A stretch of DNA of 64,000 bases from Mesorhizobium koreense. GTDB taxonomy: Bacteria > Pseudomonadota > Alphaproteobacteria > Rhizobiales > Rhizobiaceae. Under the pieces are notes generated by a model, which saw only the letters and a list, made by a program, of their open reading frames with translations, had not been told where the DNA came from and did no database searches. Numbering within the stretch: position 1 is the first letter of the stretch; each line of letters starts with the position of its first letter. Position numbers and translations under genes: made by a program. Shown here in pieces: positions 34,432-43,615 of the stretch. The stretch spans positions 806,001 through 870,000 of the forward strand of contig NZ_CP134228.1 of NCBI RefSeq assembly GCF_031656215.1, read 5' to 3'.

Positions 34432-36030
34432 ATGCCCCGTGTACTCGTTTCAGACCAGCTTTCGCCGACCGCCGTGCAGATCTTCAAGGATCGCGGCGTG
34501 GAGGTCGACTACGAACCCGATCTCGGCAAGGACAAGGAGAAGCTTCTTGCCGTCATCGACAAATATGACGGGCTCGCCATCCGCTCGGCCACCAAGGTGA
34601 CCGAGAAGTTGATCGCCTCCGCGACGAATCTGAAGGTGATCGGCCGCGCCGGCATCGGCGTCGACAATGTCGACATACCGGCTGCCTCCCGCAAGGGCAT
34701 CATCGTGATGAATACGCCTTTCGGCAATTCGATCACAACCGCCGAACACGCCGTCGCGATGATGTTCGCGGTGGCACGCCAGCTTCCCGAGGCCGACACT
34801 TCCACCCGCGCCGGCAAGTGGGAGAAGAACCGCTTCATGGGCGTGGAGATCACCGGCAAGACGCTCGGCGTGGTCGGCTGTGGCAATATCGGCTCGATCG
34901 TCGCCATGCGCGGCATCGGGCTCAAGATGCACGTCGTCGCGTACGATCCCTTCCTGTCGGAAGAGCGGGCCTCGCAGCTCGGTGTCGAGAAGCTGGAGCT
35001 GGATGATCTCTTCGCCCGCGCGGATTTCATCACGCTGCACACGCCGCTCACCGACAAGACCCGGCACATCATCGACAAGGCGGCGATCGCGAAGATGAAG
35101 AACGGCGTGCGCATCATCAACTGCGCGCGCGGCGGGCTGATCGTGGAGGCCGATCTGGTCGAAGCGTTGAAGTCGGGCAAGGTCGCCGGCGCCGGCATCG
35201 ACGTGTTCGAGACCGAGCCGGCCACCGACAACGCGCTGTTCTCGCTGCCCAATGTCGTGTGCACGCCGCATCTGGGTGCCGCGACGACGGAGGCGCAGGA
35301 GAATGTCGCGCTGCAGATTGCCGAGCAGATGTCGGACTACCTCATCAAGGGCGCGGTCTCCAACGCCATCAACATGCCCTCGATCACGGCCGAGGAGGCG
35401 CCGCTCCTCAAACCCTTCATCAAGCTCGCAGAAGTGCTTGGCTCCTTCGTCGGTCAGGTCACCGAGGAGCCCATCCGCGAAGTCGAGATCCTGTTCGACG
35501 GCTCGACGGCGGCGATGAACACGCGCGCGCTGATCAGCGCGGCGCTCGCCGGCCTGATCCGGCCGCAGGTCGCCGATGTCAACATGGTCTCCGCGCCGAT
35601 CATGGTGAAGGAGCGTGGCATCATCGTCGCGGAAGTGAAGCGCGACAAGTCCGGCGTCTTCGACGGCTATATCCGCCTGACGGTGAAGACGGCCAATCAG
35701 ACCCGCGCCATCGCCGGCACCTGCTTCTCCGACGGCAAGCCGCGTTTCATCCAGATCAAGGGGATCAATCTCGACGCCGAGGTCGGCGAGCACATGCTCT
35801 ACACGACCAACGCCGATGCGCCGGGCATCATCGGGCTGCTCGGCACCGTCTGCGGCCAAAACGGCGTCAACATCGCCAATTTTGCGCTCGGCCGCAATCG
35901 GCCCGGCGGCGATGCAATCGCGCTCCTCTATCTCGATGCGCCGTTCCCCGAACAGGTGCTCGCCAAGGTGCGCGCGCACGAGACGATCGATTCGGCCAAG
36001 CCGCTGAGGTTCGACGTGTCGATGATGTGA
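34432..36030 (+). CDS. serA: D-3-phosphoglycerate dehydrogenase
   Basis: The first step of serine synthesis. The 532-residue type-1 enzyme has VIGRAGIGVDNVDIPAAS, NAD-binding TLGVVGCGNIGSIVAMRG, catalytic Arg in IINCARGGLIVE, Glu in DVFETEPA and His in CTPHLGAAT. The intervening ASB domain leads to a C-terminal ACT domain (TTNADAPGIIGLLGTVCG, NIANFALGR) that usually gives serine feedback inhibition. The start is ATG 34432. A hairpin with a pyrimidine tail follows the stop. Confidence 0.97.
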   Translation: MPRVLVSDQLSPTAVQIFKDRGVEVDYEPDLGKDKEKLLAVIDKYDGLAIRSATKVTEKLIASATNLKVIGRAGIGVDNVDIPAASRKGIIVMNTPFGNSITTAEHAVAMMFAVARQLPEADTSTRAGKWEKNRFMGVEITGKTLGVVGCGNIGSIVAMRGIGLKMHVVAYDPFLSEERASQLGVEKLELDDLFARADFITLHTPLTDKTRHIIDKAAIAKMKNGVRIINCARGGLIVEADLVEALKSGKVAGAGIDVFETEPATDNALFSLPNVVCTPHLGAATTEAQENVALQIAEQMSDYLIKGAVSNAINMPSITAEEAPLLKPFIKLAEVLGSFVGQVTEEPIREVEILFDGSTAAMNTRALISAALAGLIRPQVADVNMVSAPIMVKERGIIVAEVKRDKSGVFDGYIRLTVKTANQTRAIAGTCFSDGKPRFIQIKGINLDAEVGEHMLYTTNADAPGIIGLLGTVCGQNGVNIANFALGRNRPGGDAIALLYLDAPFPEQVLAKVRAHETIDSAKPLRFDVSMM

Positions 36031-36038
36031 AGATCGAA

Positions 36039-36072
36039 GGGAAGCGCTAATCGCTTCCCGCCTTCTCCTTTG
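36039..36072 (+). terminator. Terminator-like hairpin after serA
   Basis: GGGAAGCG and CGCTTCCC form an 8-bp stem with loop CTAAT, followed by the pyrimidine-rich GCCTTCTCCTTT. It starts 8 nt after the serA stop. Confidence 0.6.
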
Positions 36073-36111
36073 CGGGCATATGAGGTAAAACAGCGCGTAA
36101 GGAGCCTGTAA

Positions 36112-36324
36112 ATGAAAATTCTCGTCGAAGCGCTCTGGGATGAAGAAGCGGGCGTCTGGACCGCTTCCGCCGCCGGTAATATCGGTCTTTTTACCGAGGC
36201 TGAGACGATCGAAAATCTTCAGCGCAAGCTGGCTGCCATGGTGCCCGAACTTTTGGCTGAAGACCATGACGGTCCATTTGAAATCGAGCTTGTTGCTCGA
36301 AGCCTTCAGACCATTGCCGCATAG
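36112..36324 (+). CDS. DUF1902 protein, probable HicB-type antitoxin
   Basis: A 70-residue protein MKILVEALWDEEAGVWTASA then IGLFTEAETIENLQRKLAAM, the degraded RNase H-like fold seen in HicB/DUF1902 antitoxins, without an obvious C-terminal DNA-binding domain. AAGGAG lies 9 nt before the ATG. It is followed after 9 nt by a HicA-like gene, which makes an antitoxin role likely; the antitoxin-first order is a common HicBA variant. Confidence 0.8.
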   Translation: MKILVEALWDEEAGVWTASAAGNIGLFTEAETIENLQRKLAAMVPELLAEDHDGPFEIELVARSLQTIAA

Positions 36325-36333
36325 AACCGCGAA

Positions 36334-36528
36334 GTGAATAATTTCGCACCGTTAACGAGGAAGCTTCTTGCGAAGGCGGGATGGCAACTTCTCCGGCAAG
36401 GCAAGGGGGATCACGAGATTTGGCACGATCCCACGACAGGTCGGAAAGTCACGGTCGATAGTTCGATTAAGTCCCGGCACACCGCGAATGCGATCTTGAA
36501 ATTCGCCGGGTTGCCGAAAGCTTTCTGA
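36334..36528 (+). CDS. hicA: HicA-type mRNA interferase toxin
   Basis: A 64-residue double-stranded RNA-binding-like fold: RKLLAKAGWQLLRQGKGDHEI, then the catalytic His in DHEIWHDPTTGRKVTV and HTANAILKFAGL. HicA toxins bind mRNA and tmRNA and inhibit translation. The start is GTG 36334. The active-site GDHEIW block is intact, so the toxin is probably functional and held by the upstream DUF1902 protein. Confidence 0.88.
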   Translation: MNNFAPLTRKLLAKAGWQLLRQGKGDHEIWHDPTTGRKVTVDSSIKSRHTANAILKFAGLPKAF

Positions 36529-36548
36529 TCCGTGTCTTCTTCGCTTGT

Positions 36549-37451
36549 TCAGGCCGAGGTTCTTGCCGCGTGCTTGCGTCCGGAATTCTCGGCCAGCCAG
36601 ATGCCGCCCAGCACGAGCACCATCGCCAGTGCATGATAGGACTGGAACTTTTCACCGACGAGCACGACCGCAAGCAGCGTGCCGAAGATCGGCACGAGGT
36701 TGATGAATAGCGACGCGCGGTTCGACCCTATCAGCTCATTGCCGCGAATGTACAATATCTGCGCGATCGCTGACGGGAACAGCGCGACGTAGAAGGCGAT
36801 GGTCCATCCGGTGAGGTCGGGGTATATCGCCCGTCCTGTGCCGATCTCCCACCAGGCGAAGGGCAGCGCGGTGACGAAGGAGAAGAAGGAGAGCGCCAGC
36901 ATCAGGCTCTTCCAGTGTATGTCCGGCTTGAAGCGCAGGAACACCGTGTAGCCGCTGTAGAGCACTACCGCGATCAGCATCATGCCGTCGCCGACATTGA
37001 GGCCGAGCGCCAGCAGTTGACGCGGATCGCCATGGCAGGCGGTGATGGCGACGCCCGCGATCGTCACGACCGCGCCGACAAGCTGCAGCCAGGTCGCACG
37101 CAGGCGGAAAAGAAGGAAATTGATGAGGATAACGAGCATAGGCATGCCCGCCTGTTCGATCGATACGTTGATCGCGGTGGTGTGGATGAGCGCCGTATAG
37201 AATAGCGCGTTGAAGAAGGTGAAGCCGCAAGTGCCGAGGAGAAAAAGCAGAAGCAGGTGGCGGCGCACCCTTGGCCAGTCGGCAAGGAACTGTTTCCAGC
37301 CGATAGCACCGAGCACGCCGAACGCCAGCACCCAGCGCAGCGTCACCAGGATCATCGGCGATATGTGGCCGACAGCGAGCTTCCCGGCTACCGAGTTGCC
37401 GGCCCAGAGGAACATCGTCAGCAACAGGTAGAGATAGGCGCGGTTCTGCAT
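36549..37451 (-). CDS. DMT-superfamily transporter (EamA)
   Basis: A 300-residue inner-membrane protein with two EamA halves: AYLYLLLTMFLWAGNSVAGK at the start, and DGMMLIAVVLYSGYTVFLRFKP opening the second half, ten predicted helices in total. The substrate is unknown; relatives export amino acids, nucleosides or metabolites. ATG 37451 (MQNRAYLYLL) starts at the first helix; the frame is open 33 codons upstream without conserved sequence. It is divergent from purA and convergent with hicA. Confidence 0.88.
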   Translation of the reverse strand: MQNRAYLYLLLTMFLWAGNSVAGKLAVGHISPMILVTLRWVLAFGVLGAIGWKQFLADWPRVRRHLLLLFLLGTCGFTFFNALFYTALIHTTAINVSIEQAGMPMLVILINFLLFRLRATWLQLVGAVVTIAGVAITACHGDPRQLLALGLNVGDGMMLIAVVLYSGYTVFLRFKPDIHWKSLMLALSFFSFVTALPFAWWEIGTGRAIYPDLTGWTIAFYVALFPSAIAQILYIRGNELIGSNRASLFINLVPIFGTLLAVVLVGEKFQSYHALAMVLVLGGIWLAENSGRKHAARTSA

Positions 37452-37680
37452 CGGACGGCCTTTGGGGCGAGACGGCGAATCGGACGGTCCGCAATAGGGG
37501 CAATATCCCCGGGCGTAAATGTACCAGCGTCCAGAATTCTTGGCCTTCACTGGAACATGCGGTGTGAAACCGGCACTTCGCTTCGCCTGAAAGAAAAGTC
37601 GCGCATGCCGGCCGTTGCGGTTATAGAGGCGTGTATTTTTTCAACGGAAGCCGGAAGGCCGGCACGCGCAAGGATCGATC

Positions 37681-38979
37681 ATGGCAAATGTGGTTGTCGT
37701 CGGCTCGCAATGGGGCGACGAGGGCAAGGGCAAGATTGTCGACTGGCTGTCGGAACGCGCCGACGTGGTGGTGCGCTTCCAGGGCGGCCACAATGCCGGC
37801 CATACGCTGGTCATCGACGGTGTCAGCTACAAGCTGTCGCTCCTTCCTTCCGGCGTGGTGCGCCCGGGCAAGCTTTCCGTGATCGGAAACGGCGTCGTCT
37901 TCGACCCGCATGCGTTTGTGGCCGAACTCGCGCGGCTGGAGGAACTCGGCGTGCGCGTTACGCCGGACTGCCTGAAAATTGCCGAAAACACCGCGCTAAT
38001 CCTTTCTCTTCACAGGGAACTGGACGGTTACCGCGAGGACGCCGCCTCGAATTCCGGCACGAAGATCGGCACGACGCGCCGGGGCATCGGTCCCGCCTAC
38101 GAAGACAAGGTCGGCCGCCGTGCGATCCGGGTAATGGATTTGGCGAATTTGGATACGCTTCCGGCCAAGATCGACCGCCTGCTCACGCATCATAACGCGC
38201 TGCGCCGCGGCCTCGGCCATCCGGAAGTCGGCGGGGATGCGATCCTCAACGAGTTGAGTTCGGTGGCCGACCGTATCCTGCCCTTCGCCGACAGGACCTG
38301 GAAGATCCTCGACGAGCGCCGCCGTGCCGGCGAGCGCATCCTTTTCGAGGGCGCGCAGGGCACGCTGCTCGACATCGATCACGGCACCTATCCGTTCGTG
38401 ACCTCCTCCAATACGGTCGCGGGGCAGGCGGCTTCCGGCTCCGGCCTCGGCCCCGGCGCCATCGGCTACGTGCTCGGCATCACCAAGGCCTACACGACCC
38501 GCGTCGGCGAAGGGCCGTTCCCGACCGAGGATACGGGCGAGATCGGCGAGTTCCTCGGCACGCGCGGTCATGAGTTCGGCGTCGTCACGGGCCGCAAGCG
38601 CCGCTGCGGCTGGTTCGACGCCGTGCTCGTGCGGCAGGCCGTCTCGGTCAACGGCATCAACGGGATCGCGCTGACCAAACTCGACGTGCTCGACGGCCTT
38701 GCCGAGATAAAGGTCTGCACCGGATACCGGCTGGACGGCGAAACAATAGACTATCTGCCGGCGAGCCAGGGCGCACAAGCGAGGGTCGAGCCGATCTACG
38801 AAACGCTGGAGGGCTGGCAGGAGACGACCCGCGGCGCGCGGAGCTGGAGCGAACTTCCCGCTCAGGCGGTAAAGTATGTTCGCTATATAGAAGAGCTTAT
38901 CGGCGCGCCGGTTGCGCTTCTTTCGACAAGCCCGGAGCGGGATGACACAATCCTTGTGACCGATCCGTTTCACGATTAG
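37681..38979 (+). CDS. purA: Adenylosuccinate synthetase
   Basis: The first committed step of AMP synthesis from IMP, using GTP and aspartate. The 432-residue enzyme begins [20 protein letters not shown] with the catalytic Asp and GTP loop, followed by [26 protein letters not shown] and the substrate loop VGEGPFPTE. The start is ATG 37681 with AAGGA upstream. The purA - Pro/Ala-rich protein - rpoH order is conserved in Rhizobiales. Confidence 0.97.
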   Translation: MANVVVVGSQWGDEGKGKIVDWLSERADVVVRFQGGHNAGHTLVIDGVSYKLSLLPSGVVRPGKLSVIGNGVVFDPHAFVAELARLEELGVRVTPDCLKIAENTALILSLHRELDGYREDAASNSGTKIGTTRRGIGPAYEDKVGRRAIRVMDLANLDTLPAKIDRLLTHHNALRRGLGHPEVGGDAILNELSSVADRILPFADRTWKILDERRRAGERILFEGAQGTLLDIDHGTYPFVTSSNTVAGQAASGSGLGPGAIGYVLGITKAYTTRVGEGPFPTEDTGEIGEFLGTRGHEFGVVTGRKRRCGWFDAVLVRQAVSVNGINGIALTKLDVLDGLAEIKVCTGYRLDGETIDYLPASQGAQARVEPIYETLEGWQETTRGARSWSELPAQAVKYVRYIEELIGAPVALLSTSPERDDTILVTDPFHD

Positions 38980-39041
38980 TTTCGAATATCGCCCCCGTTG
39001 CTTCGCGCGGGAGCCGACGCAAATGGAAAGTATCTGAACGA

Positions 39042-40712
39042 ATGGCAGATTTTGTCGCGGTTCTGAAAAAGACCATCGACGGTCTCGACGAAGCGAATCC
39101 GGACGTTCGCCGCAAGGTCTATGACAAGGCCCGGACGACCATCGCGGCCAAGCTCAGCCAGATAAATCCGCCTCCGCCGGTTGCCGTCGCGGAGCGGCAG
39201 AAGAAGGCATTGGAAGACGCGATCCGGACGGTCGAGGCGGAATACAGCGCCGCCGAAGCCAAGGGCGAGGAGCCCTCGGACGATCTCGAGGCGATCTTTG
39301 CCAGCCTCAGCGATCCGAAGCCCAGGACTGCGCCGAAGCCGCCCGAACCGGTGGCGCCAAAACCGGCGATGCCGGAGCCGGCCGCCCTTGCAAACCGGCC
39401 GCCGGAACATCCCGCCGTCACCATGCCCTCGGCCTTGTCGGGGGCGCAGAAGCCGGCGTCGCCATTGTCTAAACCCGCGCCCGCAGCGATTGCGGCATCC
39501 GTCGAAACGCCTCAGAAGCAACCAGCCGATCCCAATTCTTTCTTCCTGGAGCCGGACGAGGACACTTTCTCCGGTGAGATCGCCCCTCCCGCCCCGAGGC
39601 GGCGCAGGGGCGCTGGCCTGCTTATCACGCTCCTGGCGCTGATCGTCATCGCCGGCGCCGCCTATGGCGCCTGGTTCAAGCGTGCGGACATCGCCTCTGC
39701 GCTGGGCGTGCAGCTTCCGGAATTCGCGCGTACGGTCCAGCAGGCGCCGAAAAAGGTCGCCACCACTGAACCCGCCCCGGCGAAAGAAACGGCCGCCGCG
39801 AAGAAGGCCGACCAGAAGCCGACGACGACACCTCCCGCCGAAGGCGGTGCGAAGGACGACAAGCAGGCCGATGCGGGCGCCCCGCCGGCTGCCGTCACCA
39901 AATTCACTCAGAGGCTGGCAGCCGACGGCACGGAATCCAATCCGGGACCGGCAACCGGCGAAACAAAGATCGGCGAGGGTACATCGGTCGCGGCCGCGAC
40001 ACCTGGCGAAGCCAACCCGCCGGCCGGGCAGAATGCACCGGCCGCTCCGGCGCCCGGTGCCGACAAGGCACCGGTTCCGGTAGCCCAACGCGCGATCTTC
40101 TACGAGGAACGGACGAATACCGAGGAGGGATCGGCGAATACGGGAACCATCGTCTGGTCGCTGGTGAAGGAATCGCCGGGCGGCGACCTGCCGGCCGAAC
40201 CGGCCATCCGCGGCGAAGCGACCATCCCCGCCAAGAACCTGCAATTGCGCATCACCATCCGCCGCAACGGCGACAAGACGCTGCCGGCCAGCCATATCGT
40301 GGAACTGATCTTCCTGACGCCTGACAATTTCGAGGGCGGCGGCATCGACAGCGTGCTGAGGATGGCCATGAAGGATACCGAGCAGGCGCCCGGAAGCCCG
40401 GTCATCGGTATCCCCGCCAAGATCGCGGACGGTTATTTCCTGCTGGCGTTGAACGACGGCAAGGCGGAAATCGAGACGAACACGACGCTGCTCCGCCGCG
40501 AAAGCTGGATCGACATACCGGTCGTCTACAAATCCGGCCGCCGGGCGCTGATGACGCTCGAAAAAGGCATTCCCGGCGACAAGGTCTTCGACGACGTGCT
40601 GAACGCCTGGGAGCAGACGCCGATCGGCCAGGAAGAGACGCCGGCGCCGGCAGATGACAATGGCGCAGGGGACGCGAACAAGCCGGCCCCCGCCAACGGC
40701 TCCAGCGGCTGA
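39042..40712 (+). CDS. Pro/Ala-rich single-pass membrane protein, conserved in Rhizobiales
   Basis: A 556-residue protein: an N-terminal helical region (residues 1-90, FVAVLKKTIDGLDEANPDVR), a Pro/Ala/Lys linker, one membrane helix near residues 190-210 (LLITLLALIVIAGAAYGAWF), a second low-complexity linker, then a folded C-terminal domain (about 345-530) with RAIFYEERTNTEEG, ELIFLTPDNFEGGGIDSVLR and KSGRRALMTLEKG. The positively charged RRRRG before the helix predicts N-in, so the C-terminal domain is periplasmic. Function is unknown. A strong plus-strand terminator follows. Confidence 0.85.
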   Translation: MADFVAVLKKTIDGLDEANPDVRRKVYDKARTTIAAKLSQINPPPPVAVAERQKKALEDAIRTVEAEYSAAEAKGEEPSDDLEAIFASLSDPKPRTAPKPPEPVAPKPAMPEPAALANRPPEHPAVTMPSALSGAQKPASPLSKPAPAAIAASVETPQKQPADPNSFFLEPDEDTFSGEIAPPAPRRRRGAGLLITLLALIVIAGAAYGAWFKRADIASALGVQLPEFARTVQQAPKKVATTEPAPAKETAAAKKADQKPTTTPPAEGGAKDDKQADAGAPPAAVTKFTQRLAADGTESNPGPATGETKIGEGTSVAAATPGEANPPAGQNAPAAPAPGADKAPVPVAQRAIFYEERTNTEEGSANTGTIVWSLVKESPGGDLPAEPAIRGEATIPAKNLQLRITIRRNGDKTLPASHIVELIFLTPDNFEGGGIDSVLRMAMKDTEQAPGSPVIGIPAKIADGYFLLALNDGKAEIETNTTLLRRESWIDIPVVYKSGRRALMTLEKGIPGDKVFDDVLNAWEQTPIGQEETPAPADDNGAGDANKPAPANGSSG

Positions 40713-40727
40713 GGCCGGTTACGGTAC

Positions 40728-40756
40728 AAAAAATAGCGCGCCTGTAGGCGCGCTAT
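40728..40756 (-). terminator. Rho-independent terminator of rpoH
   Basis: ATAGCGCGCC and GGCGCGCTAT make a perfect 10-bp stem with loop TGTA. On the minus strand it is followed by a run of T, so it terminates rpoH, which ends at 40808. Confidence 0.85.
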
Positions 40757-40782
40757 CTGGAAGGAAGACCGTAAGAGCAAGA

Positions 40783-40804
40783 GGGCCGTGTCGACGGCCC
40801 TTTT
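40783..40804 (+). terminator. Rho-independent terminator of the Pro/Ala-rich gene
   Basis: GGGCCGT and ACGGCCC form a stem with loop GTCG, followed by TTTT on the plus strand. With the oppositely directed terminator at 40728-40756 it separates two convergent genes. Confidence 0.75.
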
Positions 40805-40807
40805 CCG

Positions 40808-41719
40808 TTACGGGCGTGCTTCGGCCTCGATGGTGCGAAGCGATTGCGCCTGCCGCTTGGCGGCCGCCTTCACCGCATCCTGCACCTTCTCGAACGCACG
40901 GACCTCGATCTGGCGGACGCGCTCGCGGCTGATGCCGAACTCACCGGAAAGCTCCTCCAGCGTCATCGGCTCGTCGGAAAGACGGCGGGCCTCGAAGATG
41001 CGGCGCTCGCGGTCGTTCAGCACGGTCAGGGCCTCGCCGAGCATGCCGCGCCGGTTTTCAAGCTCGTCCTGCTCGACCAGCATGTCCTCCTGGCTTTCGC
41101 GGTCGTCGACCAGCCAGTCCTGCCATTCGCCGGATTCGCCCTCGCTCGCGCGGATCGGCGCGTTGAGGGAGGCGTCGCCCGAGAGGCGGCGGTTCATGGA
41201 AACCACCTCGTCCTCGCTGACGTTCAGCCTCGTCGCGATCTCGCTGATCTGGTCCGGCTTCAGGTCGCCGTCGTCGAGCGCCTGGATCTTGCCTTTCACC
41301 TTGCGCAGGTTGAAGAACAGCCGCTTCTGGTTGGCCGTGGTTCCCATCTTCACGAGGCTCCAGGAACGCAGGATATATTCCTGGATCGAGGCCTTGATCC
41401 ACCACATGGCGTAAGTCGCCAGCCGGAAGCCGCGCTCCGGCTCGAACTTCTTCACGGCCTGCATGAGACCGACATTTCCTTCGGAAATGACCTCGCCGAT
41501 CGGCAGGCCATAACCGCGATAGCCCATCGCGATCTTCGCCACGAGGCGCAGATGGCTGGTCACGAGCTTGTGCGCGGCATTGGTGTCGGCATGTTCGCTG
41601 TAGCGCTTGGCGAGCATGTACTCTTCCTGCGGCTGCAGCATGGGAAAGCGGCGTATCTCCTCGAGATACCGCGACAGACCGCCTTCGCCGGAAACGATAC
41701 TGGGTAAATTCTGGGCCAT
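40808..41719 (-). CDS. rpoH: RNA polymerase sigma-32 factor
   Basis: Heat-shock sigma factor. The 303-residue protein has region 2 (HKLVTSHLRLVAKIAMGYRG, GLMQAVKKFEPERGFRLATY, WWIKASIQEYI), the RpoH box NQKRLFFNLRKVKGKI and the region 4 helix-turn-helix TLEELSGEFGISRERVRQIE. ATG 41719 begins MAQNLPSIVSGEGG, the conserved alphaproteobacterial start. Rhizobia often have two rpoH genes; this looks like the one next to purA and rluD in related genomes. Confidence 0.96.
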   Translation of the reverse strand: MAQNLPSIVSGEGGLSRYLEEIRRFPMLQPQEEYMLAKRYSEHADTNAAHKLVTSHLRLVAKIAMGYRGYGLPIGEVISEGNVGLMQAVKKFEPERGFRLATYAMWWIKASIQEYILRSWSLVKMGTTANQKRLFFNLRKVKGKIQALDDGDLKPDQISEIATRLNVSEDEVVSMNRRLSGDASLNAPIRASEGESGEWQDWLVDDRESQEDMLVEQDELENRRGMLGEALTVLNDRERRIFEARRLSDEPMTLEELSGEFGISRERVRQIEVRAFEKVQDAVKAAAKRQAQSLRTIEAEARP

Positions 41720-41886
41720 AAAGCACCCTCCCTTCATTAGCTGTACGCCTCCCGAACGGGCAGGCTTCATGCAGGCTGCCCGCCTTCGCGGCGCAGCCGA
41801 CTACTCCATATATAAGTAGGAATCAGGCGAAATTACACCATCCCCCGAACGACATATCGGATCGTACCGGAGTGCATGGCTGGCGC

Positions 41887-42921
41887 TCATTCCATCGCAC
41901 GGAAAGCGGCCAGAAGTCGCGCCATATCTTCGGGCATGGGTGCCTCAAATCGAAGCAACATATGGGTGGTCGGGTGGCGGAATGCAAGGAGCCAGGCATG
42001 CAGCGCCTGCCGCCCGAAGCCGGAAACCAGGCCTTTCAGCGGCTCGGAAAGCCGGTTCGCCTTGCTGAGAAAAGCCGCGCCGTAGTCGCGGTCGCCGACC
42101 AGCGGATGGCCGATATGGGCCATGTGCACCCTGATCTGGTGCGTGCGGCCGGTCTCGAGCCGGCATTCGACCAGCGAGGCGAGCGCCGTGGCGTCCGGCT
42201 CCTCGCCGAAGCGCTCCCGTATCGTGTAATGCGTCACCGCATGGCGCGCATCCGGCTGGCTTTCGGACACCACGGCCTGGCGGGTGCGGTCGCGGCCGGA
42301 GCGTCCGAGCAATGTGTCGATCGTCCCTGTCGGGCGCGGCGGCGTTCCCCAGACGAGCGCCTGATAGGCACGCTCCAGATCGCCCGAACGGCCATGGTCG
42401 GCGAAGGCAGCCGTAAGCTCGCGATGGGCATGGTCGGTCTTGGCGACGACAAGCACACCACTCGTGTCCTTGTCCAGCCGGTGCACGATGCCGGGCCGCC
42501 TGACCCCGCCGATGCCCGAAAGGCTCGGCCCGCAATGGGCGATCAGCGCGTTGACCAGCGTGCCGCTCCAGTTGCCGGCGCCGGGATGGACAACCAGGCC
42601 GGCCGGCTTGTTGACGACGACCAGCTCGTCGTCCTCGAAGAGGATGTCGAGCGGGATCGCCTCGCCTTCCGGCTCCGCCGGTTCCGGCGGCGGCACGTTG
42701 ACCTCGACAACGAAGCCGGCCGCGACCTTCGCCCTGGCTTCCAGAACAGGCGAGCCGCCGATCGACACCGCTCCTTCCCGGATGAGCGTCTGGATACGGC
42801 TGCGCGATAATTCGGGCGCCAGCTGCTTCGCCAGCCATTGGTCGAGCCGCGTGCCGGCGGCGTCCTCTTCGACCTCAAGCACTTTCCTTGCGCCGCCGGC
42901 TTGGCTATCAGGATCGTTCAT
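41887..42921 (-). CDS. RluA-family pseudouridine synthase (RluD-like)
   Basis: The 344-residue enzyme has an N-terminal S4 RNA-binding domain (TRLDQWLAKQLAPELSRSRIQ) and a catalytic domain with RPGIVHRLDKDTSGVLVVAK, containing the catalytic Asp, and RTHQIRVHMAHIGHPLVGD. The S4 plus catalytic layout matches RluD, which modifies helix 69 of 23S rRNA; RluC is the other possibility. It lies upstream of rpoH on the same strand, 167 nt apart, and is divergent from the small membrane-protein gene. Confidence 0.92.
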   Translation of the reverse strand: MNDPDSQAGGARKVLEVEEDAAGTRLDQWLAKQLAPELSRSRIQTLIREGAVSIGGSPVLEARAKVAAGFVVEVNVPPPEPAEPEGEAIPLDILFEDDELVVVNKPAGLVVHPGAGNWSGTLVNALIAHCGPSLSGIGGVRRPGIVHRLDKDTSGVLVVAKTDHAHRELTAAFADHGRSGDLERAYQALVWGTPPRPTGTIDTLLGRSGRDRTRQAVVSESQPDARHAVTHYTIRERFGEEPDATALASLVECRLETGRTHQIRVHMAHIGHPLVGDRDYGAAFLSKANRLSEPLKGLVSGFGRQALHAWLLAFRHPTTHMLLRFEAPMPEDMARLLAAFRAME

Positions 42922-42945
42922 ACGCCAGCGCCCGGATAGCTAGAC

Positions 42946-43329
42946 ATGGCCGTACCGCAATCGAACGACGACGAAAAACCTCTCGATCCCGAAGTCGAGC
43001 GCGTGCGGCGGAAGTTGCTGCGCTTCATGATCGTCAATCTCGCCATCCTGTTCGTCGCCTTCGCGGCGGTGATCGGCGGGTTCATCTACAAGAGTAGCCA
43101 TGCCTCCAAAAGGGCGGCGGGGCAAGAAGCGCAGATCAGGCCGCCTTCAGGCGCGGATGCGGTCAGCGGCACGATCGCCATACCGGCCGGCGCGCGCATC
43201 GTTTCCCAGACGCTGTCCGGCAAGGAGGTCCTGCTCGGCCTCGAACTGGCCGATGGAAGCCGTTCGTTCCTGTTCTACGATCTGGGCGCGGGACGCACGC
43301 TCGGCACCTATGCCGTGAAGGCTGAATGA
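42946..43329 (+). CDS. Single-pass membrane protein of unknown function (DUF6476-like)
   Basis: A 127-residue protein: charged cytoplasmic N-terminus (DDEKPLDPEVERVRRKLLRF), one membrane helix at about residues 28-47 (FMIVNLAILFVAFAAVIGGF), then a beta-rich outer part with IPAGARIVSQTLSGKEVLLG and [17 protein letters not shown]. Homologues are common in Rhizobiales next to rluD; I am unsure of the DUF number. It starts at ATG 42946 and precedes tRNA-Glu by about 110 nt. Confidence 0.75.
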   Translation: MAVPQSNDDEKPLDPEVERVRRKLLRFMIVNLAILFVAFAAVIGGFIYKSSHASKRAAGQEAQIRPPSGADAVSGTIAIPAGARIVSQTLSGKEVLLGLELADGSRSFLFYDLGAGRTLGTYAVKAE

Positions 43330-43441
43330 TGCCGGCGCGGATTGCCCGCGCCTGCTTCCATGGGCGGGCAAAATGCACTCCAGCAAGCTGACGGCAACGG
43401 TTGCATTCGCTGCGCTTCCAACGTATATGGCGGTTTCGGCT

Positions 43442-43516
43442 GCGCCCATCGTCTAGCGGTCAGGACGGCGCCCTCTCACGGCGCAAACAGGGGTTCGATT
43501 CCCCTTGGGCGTACCA
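43442..43516 (+). tRNA. tRNA-Glu (anticodon CTC)
   Basis: The cloverleaf closes fully: acceptor GCGCCCA with TGGGCGT (one G-U pair), D arm with TAGCGGTCAGGA, anticodon stem GCGCC/GGCGC around loop CTCTCAC with anticodon CTC at 43475-43477, T arm GGGG-TTCGATT-CCCC, and an encoded ACCA end. It reads GAG codons. Confidence 0.97.
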
Positions 43517-43615
43517 ACTTCCTGCAAAACTGCGAACATCAAGCACGGCAGAACCATTGCCGTGGCGGCCTGTTCGGGCCGGGTCTTATCGCCGGCAATC
43601 CCGATGACGTGATCC

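Noticed and set aside
34450-36267. 605-codon open frame antisense to serA
   Set aside because: GC-rich codon bias makes long antisense frames; the His/Arg/Asp-rich composition matches no family.
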